Below, in pieces: positions 43,819 through 51,719 of a DNA stretch of 64,000 nt; position 1 is the first letter of the stretch; each line of letters starts with the position of its first letter. Origin of the DNA: Gilliamella sp. ESL0441. Its GTDB lineage: Bacteria; Pseudomonadota; Gammaproteobacteria; Enterobacterales; Orbaceae. A program made the translations under genes and the position numbers. The stretch covers positions 1,674,001 through 1,738,000 of the forward strand of contig NZ_CP048264.1 of NCBI RefSeq assembly GCF_019469185.1. The letters are read 5' to 3'. The notes below the pieces were generated by a model, which saw only the letters and a program-made list of their open reading frames with translations, was not told the DNA's origin and made no database searches.

Positions 43819-44090
43819 CGGTTTTTTTAGTATATATAGGGAATATAAATTTTTATATAAATCTGATAATTTTGCTTGCGGTTTGTCCCTGTGTATACAG
43901 GGAACACGATTTTGTAATTCCTGGGGAGAATTGATAATACGGTTGATCCCTGTGTATACAGGGAACACACACATAGTTCCATTATGTCCGCTACCAATAA
44001 CGGTTTATCCCTGTGTATACAGGGAACACGCACGTAGTAGTAGATGCGGTTCTATGCTGAGCGGTTTATCCCTGTGTATACAGGAAACAC
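43819..44090 (-). CRISPR. CRISPR array A (type I-E-like, short, no conserved leader)
   Basis: Four 29-base repeats at 43879, 43940, 44001 and 44062 are spaced every 61 bases, giving three 32-base spacers. A degenerate repeat at 43819-43847 ends the array on the left. On the plus strand the repeat starts CGGTTTATCCCTGTGTATAC; its reverse complement starts GTGTTCCCTGT and ends GATAAACCG, the type I-E form, so transcription and the leader side should be to the right. The repeats at 43879 and 43940 carry changes and the right-most has one (CAGGAAACAC). The leader found beside arrays B and D is missing here. Confidence 0.93.
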
Positions 44091-44129
44091 GCCAACTGTT
44101 TATTAGATTTTTGAAAAGTTAGCTTGCCT

Positions 44130-44222
44130 TTAGAGGTTAAGAAAACTATTAATTATAGGTAAAACTGTTTTAGAATCAGTTAAAGACCAATGCTTTTGAC
44201 CTTCTATTTGTACCTTTCTCAA
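44130..44222 (-). CDS. Possible 30-residue peptide or gene remnant
   Basis: A short frame starting at TTG 44222 encodes a peptide with the core EGQKHWSLTDSKTVLPIIN. A perfect AAGGAGG sequence (44234-44241 on the complement) lies about 11 bases upstream and 8 bases after the lipoprotein stop at 44249. The rest of the stretch looks coding, so it may be the 3' end of a truncated gene instead. No family is recognised. Confidence 0.3.
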   Translation of the reverse strand: MRKVQIEGQKHWSLTDSKTVLPIINSFLNL

Positions 44223-44248
44223 TCTTTTCCAAACCTCCTTAAGGGCTT

Positions 44249-44932
44249 TTATCTCAAATTAAAATTACTGTATACTTTATATTCAATGAATTGATTGGTT
44301 GCTTTTATTATTTCTAATTTTGCGCCTTTATATCTTATTACTTTAGATTCTGATAAATCATATTCAACATTATTTGAAAATGCTGGGCGAGCAAAATCAT
44401 TATTAAATTCTTTATACCCAATGTTAATCTTATTACCTACTTTGCCATTATAGATTAGTATTTGCTGGAAAGCGTTTTGATAAGTTACGTTTTTCTTTTG
44501 GTACGAAAATGAAGCATCACTTTTACATATAGAACCACCGCTAACAGTTACAATACATAAATCATTATCTTTTTTACTAGTTCTAATTCCAACAGGTATA
44601 TCAGCAAAGGTTGATTTTCCCACTGTTACTCCAGAGTTTAACTCATTTAAACCAAAAAACAGGTATTTTTGATCCTCACCTACTTTAGGATATTCTCCTG
44701 CATGAATAGTAAAATCCACTCCCCTGCTAACTACTGTAGTTTGAGGAAAATAAATAACATCCCTTGATGCCACCGTTCCCTGTCTAACCATATCATCACC
44801 GATAAAGGTTTTTGTAACAACATTCAAATCGGGATAGCTTATTTGTTTTGTTTCAACTACATAATTATACTTCACAGTGCTACAAGCGGTTAAAACAAAG
44901 CCTAATAAACTTAAAAAGATTATCTTTTTCAT
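44249..44932 (-). CDS. Hypothetical lipoprotein between two CRISPR arrays
   Basis: A 227-residue protein with lipobox LTAC-S (Cys near residue 17), predicted to be an envelope lipoprotein. The mature part is beta-rich and polar (start TVKYNYVVETKQISYPD), with no motif I recognise. GGAG lies upstream of the start. It lies alone between CRISPR arrays A and B, an unusual place for a lipoprotein. Function is unknown. Confidence 0.75.
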   Translation of the reverse strand: MKKIIFLSLLGFVLTACSTVKYNYVVETKQISYPDLNVVTKTFIGDDMVRQGTVASRDVIYFPQTTVVSRGVDFTIHAGEYPKVGEDQKYLFFGLNELNSGVTVGKSTFADIPVGIRTSKKDNDLCIVTVSGGSICKSDASFSYQKKNVTYQNAFQQILIYNGKVGNKINIGYKEFNNDFARPAFSNNVEYDLSESKVIRYKGAKLEIIKATNQFIEYKVYSNFNLR

Positions 44933-44999
44933 ACCATTCTCCTCAATTTTTGGATAATAGTATGTGATTTAACCAAATAAATCAACGACGATTTAGTTT

Positions 45000-45183
45000 T
45001 CCACAGGGTCGCATTTGTTCATCAATAATTGTTAGTACTGATTGCTCTTCCATCCTATTCGGATATTCCGCTATTACCAACATTTAAGGGCACATGTACA
45101 GTTATATTGCCTCCCAGATTTATTAGATGTTTGCAAAAAATCTAGTAAATCAGCGTTAGTACGAGCATCAACAACACACTCAC
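45000..45183 (-). pseudogene. Possible decayed gene segment before array B
   Basis: On the minus strand, two short stop-limited stretches look coding: one encodes VVDARTNADLLDFLQTSNKS followed by GRQYNC, and another ends TIIDEQMRPCGKLNRR before a stop. They are in different frames and no start is visible. A frameshifted remnant is possible, with low certainty. The right end merges into the first repeat of array B. Confidence 0.25.
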
Positions 45184-45761
45184 CAGTTTATCCCTGTGTA
45201 TACAGGGAACACCCGCCCTTTAATAACCGCCTCTGTAAGAAATTCGGTTTATCCCTGTGTATACAGGGAACACGTCGATGTCCCGTAAATATTGTTGAAA
45301 AGCGGCGGTTTATCCCTGTGTATACAGGGAACACGAATACGAATCAACGTATTCAGTTAATGTTAGCGGTTTATCCCTGTGTATACAGGGAACACGTACT
45401 AAAACAACACTCTATGAGTTGTTCCGACGGTTTATCCCTGTGTATACAGGGAACACTGGGGGGATGAGCTAAATGCATTAAATGCATCCGGTTTATCCCT
45501 GTGTATACAGGGAACACTTTTCGCTATAGCCGTGATTAGATAGCATCAGCGGTTTATCCCTGTGTATACAGGGAACACTAAAAGAGAAATTTTTGGCGTT
45601 TAGCTCATTGCGGTTTATCCCTGTGTATACAGGGAACACAAAACTACGTTTAACCCTAAACATTTTCCACGCGGTTTATCCCTGTGTATACAGGGAACAC
45701 AGGTATCCTAGATCTGCATGTTTCCCAAACGCCGGTTTATCCCTGTGTATACAGGGAACAC
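45184..45761 (-). CRISPR. CRISPR array B (type I-E-like, 10 repeats, 9 spacers)
   Basis: Repeats start at 45184, 45245, 45306, 45367, 45428, 45489, 45550, 45611, 45672 and 45733. Each is 29 bases and all nine spacers are 32 bases. Only the left-most repeat deviates (CAGTTT in place of CGGTTT), which puts the old end at the left and the leader at the right. The inverted repeat CCCTGT-GTAT-ACAGGG gives the hairpin. Short frames reading through the array (VYPCVYREH-type) are artefacts. Confidence 0.96.
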
Positions 45762-45835
45762 TCTAATTATAACCTATTGTTTATTAATTAAAATAGGGAG
45801 TCGTAAAATTCTACCGACTTTTTGTTGCTTTTTTG
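45762..45835 (-). promoter_or_regulatory. CRISPR leader of array B
   Basis: The flank right of the last repeat begins TCTAATTATAACCTATTG and includes AAAATTCTACCGACTTTTTG. Nearly the same about 70 bases follow array D at 46660. The AT-rich, shared flank at the end with perfect repeats fits the leader, which would promote transcription of the minus strand and mark the adaptation end. Confidence 0.8.
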
Positions 45836-46147
45836 TGCAGTTTGTTTTGAAACATATTTAAAATTTAATTTTATTTTTATCAAATAGTTACCTGTATTTA
45901 CAACAAATTTTTATTAGCTCACACTTTTGAACTTTTTATGCGCACGGAGTAATTTTTAATGACTATATCAAATCTTACTCTTCGGTGTTTGATTTTGTCC
46001 AATTATTCAATATTGATCTTTCTTTTGCTCACTTACTTTTTTAGATTTTCTCTTAAATATCATAATAATCAAATTACTAGTAAGAAATTATAATAAAAAA
46101 AGTTGAGGATTTGATAAAACTATTTTCTTTTTGGATCTTTTTGAATG
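45836..46147. other. AT-rich region where cas genes would be expected, no gene seen
   Basis: About 310 bases between array B leader and a decayed array hold no open frame of note. In type I-E loci the leader is usually next to cas2. No cas coding is visible on either strand. Confidence 0.6.
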
Positions 46148-46235
46148 GTTATTTCTGTATAAAGGAAACTCCTTATCTTATCTTTGCTTATTTTTTGCTC
46201 TATTGTTTCTTTTTTCCTGTGTCTACAGGAAACTC
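46148..46235 (-). CRISPR. Decayed remnant of a CRISPR array (two degenerate repeats)
   Basis: Two imperfect repeat copies end at 46171 (CTGTATAAAGGAAACTC) and 46235 (CCTGTGTCTACAGGAAACTC), 64 bases apart, close to the 61-base period of the intact arrays. After the second, CTAATT resembles the start of the conserved leader. It overlaps the 3' end of a small frame starting at 46379. Confidence 0.5.
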
Positions 46236-46379
46236 TAATTCAACGCATTGATGTTCGTCAATTTGCAAATCGCACAATTTCCACGATCTTCTAGCCTCTC
46301 TGTATGCAGCCATTGCGACAGGATTAGCTAGTACCTTCCGTTTTAATTCACTAAACGTAGTGCAGTGTTTTTTAGTCAT
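46200..46379 (-). CDS. Small protein resembling the N-terminus of a HigA-type antitoxin
   Basis: A 59-residue frame from ATG 46379 with AAGGAG about 10 bases upstream. Its first half (TFSELKRKVLANPVAMAAYR) looks like the leading helix of HigA/XRE-type antitoxins (a leucine-rich start followed by ANP and AxYxE), but there is no helix-turn-helix. The last ten residues (PVDTGKKKQ) are read through a degenerate CRISPR repeat, so the gene is probably truncated by the array. No toxin is adjacent. Confidence 0.35.
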   Translation of the reverse strand: MTKKHCTTFSELKRKVLANPVAMAAYREARRSWKLCDLQIDEHQCVELEFPVDTGKKKQ

Positions 46380-46508
46380 CTTCAATTATCTCCTTCAATT
46401 AAGCTTTAGCCGTTTTTAGTACCTTCATAGGAATCTTATTCAAATGCTTTAACAAAAAAAGCATTGTATATCGATATCATAGGCAAATAGTTTGAGTAAT
46501 AATATTTT

Positions 46509-46659
46509 GGGTTTATCCCTATGTATATAGGGAACACTATTATTCATCACACTGTCTATTAACTCCGATCGGTTTATCCCTATGTATATAGGGAACACTC
46601 ATAAACTCACGGGCACACAGTATTACACCGCGGTTTATCCCTATGTATATAGGGAACAC
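46509..46659 (-). CRISPR. CRISPR array D (3 repeats, variant stem)
   Basis: Repeats at 46509, 46570 and 46631 (29 bases, 61-base period) enclose two 32-base spacers. The repeat differs from arrays A and B by two changes, CCCTAT-GTAT-ATAGGG in place of CCCTGT-GTAT-ACAGGG. All three copies carry both. The left-most copy also starts with G in place of C. The shared leader follows on the right. Confidence 0.93.
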
Positions 46660-46724
46660 TCTAATTATAACCTATTGTTTATTAAATAAAATATCGACTT
46701 GTAAAATTCTACCGACTTTTTGTT
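46660..46724 (-). promoter_or_regulatory. CRISPR leader of array D
   Basis: Begins TCTAATTATAACCTATTG, like the array B leader, with AAAATTCTACCGACTTTTTG further in. At about 46725 it runs directly into a fragment of the T6SS effector gene. Confidence 0.78.
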
Positions 46725-46860
46725 GTTTTTTTACGCTGGGTTGAATAACGCAATGTACCCACTAAGATTTGATGTAATTCTTTCATTGCCGGGCTATAAT
46801 CTTCAAAATCAAGTTTAGCCATTTAATCTACACAACTTTAGTCGATAGTTCACAAACCTA
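46725..46860 (-). pseudogene. Fragment of the 1146-residue effector gene
   Basis: This stretch is nearly the same as 54524-54660, inside the effector gene at 53292-56732. On the minus strand an ATG at 46822 opens a 37-codon frame with KLDFEDYSPAMKELHQILVG, then stops. It is a relocated or duplicated piece fused to the leader of array D. Similarity fades beyond 46860. Confidence 0.85.
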
Positions 46861-46901
46861 AAATTTTCCTCTGAGGTAGCAAAACTTTAACGATGACATT
46901 C

Positions 46902-47963
46902 TTAATCTTTGTGACATTTTACAATTCTTTGTCTATCACGATATTTACATGAAATCGATTCCAATAACTTGAAGTGCCCACTATTATCTATTTTATAATG
47001 TCTCCATTTTTCAATATCTCTTGTTTCGTGATCACCAACATAATTTAATAACCAAACATTCTTAAAATTTTTATCAATATAGTAATACTGTACAAAAGCA
47101 GCTGATTCTGAAATTTTTTCTTTAAAAATTGATAATTTATCTATTAATTTATTATTTTTTTCAATATTCAAAAAAATTTCGAAATCAAATTCTCCATGCT
47201 GCTTTTTAGTTAAATTGTATCGATATTCTCCTTTTTGATATATCTCTTTCTTTTTGTTAAATAAAGTGTCACTAACTTCACCAAAATATTGACCTAATTC
47301 GTTTAAATCGCACTCATTGTAAAAATAAGAATCAGAATAAGATCCATCAGCGGGAAAATCACACTTCTTATTCATATCCTCTACAATTTTTTTATTTGTC
47401 AACATAGGATGACCAAACCAACTAAATTCCCGATGTGGTATCTTATAATTAAATCCTCGATAAGTTATGGGCGATTCATTATTTTTTTTCAATTGCTTCG
47501 AAAATATTATTAAGTGATCTGACTTAGTTAGAAAAACAAAATAATTATCAATCTTTATTAAATCAGTTAACCCCGCTTTCAAGCATATATTATCGTCATC
47601 ATTATTAGGAAAGTTTATTGCCTCAAATTGATCTCCTAAAAGGATCCCTTCTTCTGAGAAAATTTTTTTATATTTTTCTACTTTTTCAGGAGTTTTCCAA
47701 AAAGATAAAGGTGTAGTAAGATTTGTTGATGTTTCATAGTGGATAAGACAAATTGTATCAACTATAATATTTCCATCAATTAATATTAGTTTAATTCGCG
47801 AATAATTTTCTGTTAAAAATTGTCTGTCATAATCTGATTCATTACCAAAAACAGAATTTTTTGAAACTTTATAATAATCCCAAATATCCGGTGATTCATT
47901 TGAATGAACAATTCCTATAGAAAAAATAAACAATAAAATCAGTATTAAAAAATTTTTTTTCAT
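46902..47963 (-). CDS. Exported immunity-like protein (353 residues)
   Basis: The N-terminus MKKNFLILILLFIFSIGIVHS is a signal peptide, so the protein is periplasmic. The last third repeats the architecture of the neighbours: a segment around TNKKIVEDMNKKC, a second cysteine in FYNECDLNEL, then the terminal motif W-x-HYKID-x-SGHFKLL. The N-terminal about 170 residues are extra and not recognised. It is the last of the run downstream of the effector gene, 5 bases after a truncated immunity copy. The immunity role is inferred from this context. Confidence 0.65.
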   Translation of the reverse strand: MKKNFLILILLFIFSIGIVHSNESPDIWDYYKVSKNSVFGNESDYDRQFLTENYSRIKLILIDGNIIVDTICLIHYETSTNLTTPLSFWKTPEKVEKYKKIFSEEGILLGDQFEAINFPNNDDDNICLKAGLTDLIKIDNYFVFLTKSDHLIIFSKQLKKNNESPITYRGFNYKIPHREFSWFGHPMLTNKKIVEDMNKKCDFPADGSYSDSYFYNECDLNELGQYFGEVSDTLFNKKKEIYQKGEYRYNLTKKQHGEFDFEIFLNIEKNNKLIDKLSIFKEKISESAAFVQYYYIDKNFKNVWLLNYVGDHETRDIEKWRHYKIDNSGHFKLLESISCKYRDRQRIVKCHKD

Positions 47964-47968
47964 TCCCT

Positions 47969-48261
47969 TTATCCTTTATGATAATCTTCCCTAGCTTTAT
48001 CAGAAAAATAATCTTCAATCCAACAATTATCGTTAATATCCTTAACCAGCTTCTTATTTATAATTTGAGGCGTTCCCACAGGTAATAAATTAGTATGAGT
48101 TAAAGCGTTCAACGAATGTGAACATGCTAAAATAGGTAAAAATAATAAACCATAAAATAAAGACTTTATCTGCATCATAGATAGACCTCGGCTATTTCGT
48201 ATTGAAATTTATCAAAGTGCATATGATTATTGTGTAAATTAGTACCATTTTCTCCGCCAAG
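47969..48261 (-). pseudogene. Duplicated junction: effector tip remnant plus truncated immunity gene
   Basis: These bases match 52210-52498 over the full length (289 bp, direct orientation). The right part carries the remnant of an effector C-terminus with NLHNNHMHF. A 69-residue frame from 48178 is the N-terminus of the 230-residue immunity-like lipoprotein of 51720-52412, cut after EDYHK, where the downstream junction brings in GGATAA. Recombination has left the next gene (353 aa) just behind. Confidence 0.8.
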
Positions 48262-48443
48262 TAAGAAACATATCTTTTATCTGTTATATTAGGGGTAACA
48301 ACTAATTATTTATTAAAATTAAATTTATGCATCGCAGTATTGGTATTTATTTTTTGAATAATTAGCCTATTATTACCTTTCCTTAGATAGTATTGAAACC
48401 TAACCAAATTTTTTATCTTGTATGTCGCTTTGGAACAAAAGTG

Positions 48444-49010
48444 CTATTGTGTATTTTTCAATAATTCAAATTTTCCAGAATTTTGATTTATTTTATACTT
48501 TTTCCAATTTTCTGCTGTTGTTGATTCTAAATCATAAGTAAAATCCAATGTCCATAATTCATAATCTTTTAAATAATATAATTTCTCTGTAGCCAAACTA
48601 TCATTGGGATCATTTTTATATTCGTAACATATTATAGAATCTACTTTTTCATTATTTTTATAAGACAATAATTCTATTTCTATAAAAAATTGATTGTCAT
48701 TTTTTATTTTTTTCAATTTCAACTCAACATTATTTTTTAGTTTAGACATTGTTATTTCATCATCACCTAACTTACTAAATTGAAGATAATAATTGTTTTT
48801 TATTTTGACGATTGTGCATAGTTCAGATTCACCTTTACAAGTTTTATTAACAGATAATATAAATTTTTTACTTGATACCAATTTTTCTCCTTGTAACTCA
48901 CTAAAAGATAATAAATCTTTGTTTTGATTTAGTGCATTTACAGAATTAATATTAAACTGAGTGAATATTACAGTTATGAACAATGCTGAAATATAGATTA
49001 AATTTTTCAT
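48444..49010 (-). CDS. Exported immunity-like protein (188 residues)
   Basis: Signal peptide MKNLIYISALFITVIFTQFN, then a polar, Lys-rich, beta-strand-type protein. The C-terminal motif W-KKYKIN-x3-GKFELL matches the other members of this run. The two N-terminal-domain cysteines of relatives are not clearly aligned here, though CKGESELC is present. It starts 1 base after the preceding gene ends. Cognate toxin unknown. Confidence 0.65.
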   Translation of the reverse strand: MKNLIYISALFITVIFTQFNINSVNALNQNKDLLSFSELQGEKLVSSKKFILSVNKTCKGESELCTIVKIKNNYYLQFSKLGDDEITMSKLKNNVELKLKKIKNDNQFFIEIELLSYKNNEKVDSIICYEYKNDPNDSLATEKLYYLKDYELWTLDFTYDLESTTAENWKKYKINQNSGKFELLKNTQ

Positions 49011-49011
49011 A

Positions 49012-49983
49012 TTATTTTATATCCCTTAATTTTTGATCTATGTCCTCTATTTTTTGATGTAGTTGTTCTGTTAAGCATTTGGTAATCTTATAGGTAAAAT
49101 TCTGCGTTTCATCCTGATAATTCGGAGGCTGTGAAGTTAAACACACCATATTGATTTCTTTATCTATTATTTCCATAAACTCGTTAGTATGAGGATTATT
49201 AGTTTTAAGAAAATTTAATTTTTGAAATAAAATATTATGATAGTAACGATAAGATTCTATACTACAACTAGTTGAGTATTCTTCTTGATAACAAGTTTTT
49301 AGTTTATTAATTTGATATTTTGAAGTTTCAAGCGAACCTTCGAGAATTTTAAATTGATCAGGATAAATAATTTGATATTTATAACCTTCGTCAATTAATA
49401 ATGTTTTAAGCTGAAACTGTAAGCTTTTTTTATCTATTTGGTAATGTTTCCAAAATATTGGTTTTACACTGGTTTCGACATCTTTTACCAATAATACATA
49501 AATATCCATATTTGGTGATATATAATAGTATTGATTACTTAACCAATAATAACCTTCAACATCATAAGAACTATTTGCCAATATAATTTTATCTTCAAGA
49601 TTTCCTTCATGAATAAGAGATAAGTTGAGTTCTTTAACTGGATATATTTTATTATTAACGGTTTTATTATAGATTTTTTTATTAATAGTAAGCTTTAAAT
49701 CATCAACATCATATATAACAATATTATTTCTAATAACGTCATATAAATTATCAAAATATGAAGCCATTTGATTAATTGGACAATGCTCAAGTATTTCTTC
49801 TCGTTCAGTATTTGTAATATGCCAAAAATTATCGGTTTTTTTGCAATCTTTTGCTAATTTAGAGATATCTATCGCGTTAAGAAAAGATTTACCTTTATAG
49901 TTCTCAATAACATTAATTTCCTCTCCATAACAGCAAAAACTGATAAAAAATAAAACTATTTTGATAAACAATAAATTTTTCAT
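49012..49983 (-). CDS. Exported immunity-like protein (323 residues)
   Basis: Signal peptide MKNLLFIKIVLFFISFCCYG with GEE after it. The first 220 residues match the common architecture (DISKLAKDC, then a second Cys in LEHCPINQM, then FWKHYQIDKKSLQFQL). The last about 110 residues, with several Cys, form an additional domain reminiscent of lysozyme-inhibitor-like (LprI) segments, with low certainty. It is closely packed with its neighbours (3 and 1 bases), so they form one transcript. Confidence 0.65.
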   Translation of the reverse strand: MKNLLFIKIVLFFISFCCYGEEINVIENYKGKSFLNAIDISKLAKDCKKTDNFWHITNTEREEILEHCPINQMASYFDNLYDVIRNNIVIYDVDDLKLTINKKIYNKTVNNKIYPVKELNLSLIHEGNLEDKIILANSSYDVEGYYWLSNQYYYISPNMDIYVLLVKDVETSVKPIFWKHYQIDKKSLQFQLKTLLIDEGYKYQIIYPDQFKILEGSLETSKYQINKLKTCYQEEYSTSCSIESYRYYHNILFQKLNFLKTNNPHTNEFMEIIDKEINMVCLTSQPPNYQDETQNFTYKITKCLTEQLHQKIEDIDQKLRDIK

Positions 49984-49986
49984 TAC

Positions 49987-50592
49987 TTAATCCTTTATTG
50001 TGTTAAAAAAGCCTGAAGAACTCATTTGATATTTCTTTTCGTTGGTATAAATTTTTTTATCTTTTGGATTTTCATCTAGCTCAAATAGATTTTGTTGTTG
50101 ATGTTGTTTTATTAATATTTTGCCATCAGGCTTTATTACAAAATCATTCCAATAGGATATTTCGCCATTTTTAATTTTGTACAAAAGTATTGCATCAATC
50201 AAATTTCCGTTATTATCATAACTATATAATTGAAAAGTAAAAACTTTTTCATCATTTTCACCTATAGCCATTTGAATAATGCCTTTATATAAAATGTCCT
50301 TAAAATAAAAATAGCAATGAGGAAAATAAAAAGTTGTTTTAGTAAGATATTCAAATAATTTTGGCTTAAATGAAAATTCTTTATTGGTAAATCTTAATGG
50401 AAATGGCATATTAGGGGAAAGATATAAGCCATATTCTCCCCAATAGTAATATTTTTTTAACTGATTGGAAGAATAGGGTAATTTAATTTTATGATAGTAA
50501 CGTAAATCACTCTTAAAATTTTCTGACAATGCAATTTTTACATTAAATAATGATAATAGACAGATTATGATAAATCTTTGAATAAATTTCAT
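49987..50592 (-). CDS. Exported protein, putative immunity (201 residues)
   Basis: Signal peptide MKFIQRFIIICLLSLFNVKIALS, then a beta-rich protein. The tail motif YWNDFVIKPDGKI is a divergent form of the run's terminal motif. No named family is recognised. It is 3 bases from the next gene. Confidence 0.6.
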   Translation of the reverse strand: MKFIQRFIIICLLSLFNVKIALSENFKSDLRYYHKIKLPYSSNQLKKYYYWGEYGLYLSPNMPFPLRFTNKEFSFKPKLFEYLTKTTFYFPHCYFYFKDILYKGIIQMAIGENDEKVFTFQLYSYDNNGNLIDAILLYKIKNGEISYWNDFVIKPDGKILIKQHQQQNLFELDENPKDKKIYTNEKKYQMSSSGFFNTIKD

Positions 50593-50737
50593 TATTAAAT
50601 TTCCTCAATGTTATTCATGCTTAATACAATATCTTAATTAATATTGTATTTTTTATTAGAATATTATTTAATATAGAAGAATAAAGGTGATAAAGAAAAT
50701 GCCTTTGATTAGTCTAATTTAAACTTTGTCATAATCG

Positions 50738-51328
50738 TTATTCAAAATTAATATTACCCATATTATCAATTAAATAATAACTTACCTTATGTTGTTCAGT
50801 CATAAGCTTGTCTGTTTCTATATCAATGCAATATTCTGATTCTAGTATTTCAAATTTCTTATTTTTATAAATACGTGTTCTTTTATTGATTGAACACTCT
50901 GCTTGTGCACCATCCACAACAATCATTTTGCTAATCAGTTGATTACTCTTATCAAAAATCTGTAATTCAAGAGTTGGAAGGTTATAATATGAATCTTGAT
51001 CATTACGATCCCAATAAGCAAAAAGGAACACATTTAGCTTGTTATCAAGCGGAAGCTTTTTAAATAATATAGCTTCACCTGTGTAAGGTTTTCTATGCTC
51101 AACCATGCTTAATAAAGGTGTATTGGGATCATAAAGCGCATTCAATGGATTTTTTTCATCATATATTTGATTATTATCCGCAAAAAAGTCTTTCAAAGAA
51201 TGATAGGAAGATGTTTTTTTTGAATATCCTTTAAATTCATAAAGGATATTATTAAGATTTTTATCTTCTGCAAAAGAAAAGAACGAGACTAATAAAATGC
51301 ATATATAGAAAAATGGAAATCTGATCAT
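50738..51328 (-). CDS. Exported protein, putative immunity for the orphan effector tip (196 residues)
   Basis: Signal peptide MIRFPFFYICILLVSFFSFA. The mature protein is acidic and beta-rich and ends VSYYLIDNMGNINFE, a weak version of the terminal motif. It starts 2 bases after the effector-tip frame at 51331-51705, which makes these two the best candidate cognate toxin/immunity pair. Inference from adjacency only. Confidence 0.6.
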   Translation of the reverse strand: MIRFPFFYICILLVSFFSFAEDKNLNNILYEFKGYSKKTSSYHSLKDFFADNNQIYDEKNPLNALYDPNTPLLSMVEHRKPYTGEAILFKKLPLDNKLNVFLFAYWDRNDQDSYYNLPTLELQIFDKSNQLISKMIVVDGAQAECSINKRTRIYKNKKFEILESEYCIDIETDKLMTEQHKVSYYLIDNMGNINFE

Positions 51329-51330
51329 TT

Positions 51331-51705
51331 TTAATCCTGTACATTTATAATTAAGTTAAAATCAAAACCGCATATATGTAAATGGTGGTAATGATCATAT
51401 CCATTTGGCGGAGCTTTCTTCATATGCTTTGTATATTTAAGTAAAGTATTTGATTGTTTCTTATATGTAAAATATTCCGAATACATTAACGACGTTCTAG
51501 CCCAACCAAATTTATATAATGCAGTATTAAATTTTTCTTGCTCATCAAAATCAAAAGTTGAATAAGATAGCCATGTTAGCTCACCATTTCTTTTTTCTGA
51601 TATATACCTTAGGTCTCCTGCAACCCCATTTATATGAGATTGGCTTATAATTGGCTGTACAAATAAGAGATTTATATTCCTAAATTGATATAGCACTTTA
51701 CTCAA
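51331..51705 (-). pseudogene. Orphan effector C-terminal tip, M15-type peptidase-like
   Basis: A 124-residue frame opening at TTG 51705, directly after an in-frame TAA, with no good ribosome site. It keeps H24-x6-D31 (SHINGVAGD) and H108-x-H110 (HYHHLHICGF), the zinc-site pattern of M15 / MepA-like peptidoglycan peptidases. It is equivalent in pattern to the last about 75 residues of the 1146-residue effector. It is probably an unexpressed spare tip, not a separate gene. Confidence 0.65.
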
Positions 51706-51719
51706 TTAAAGCAAGCAGA

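Noticed and set aside
43792..44122. Overlapping small frames on both strands with VFPVYTGIN / PVYTGNT words
   Set aside because: These read through the repeats of array A.
45042..45467. 141-codon frame with repeated VYPCVYREH / LSLCIQGT words
   Set aside because: It is translation of CRISPR repeats in array B, not a protein.
43908..45732. Spacers as matches to genes in this window
   Set aside because: By eye no spacer matches another part of the window; targets cannot be named without a search.
45836..46147. Search for cas1/cas2 remnants beside array B leader
   Set aside because: No frame or motif was visible on either strand.
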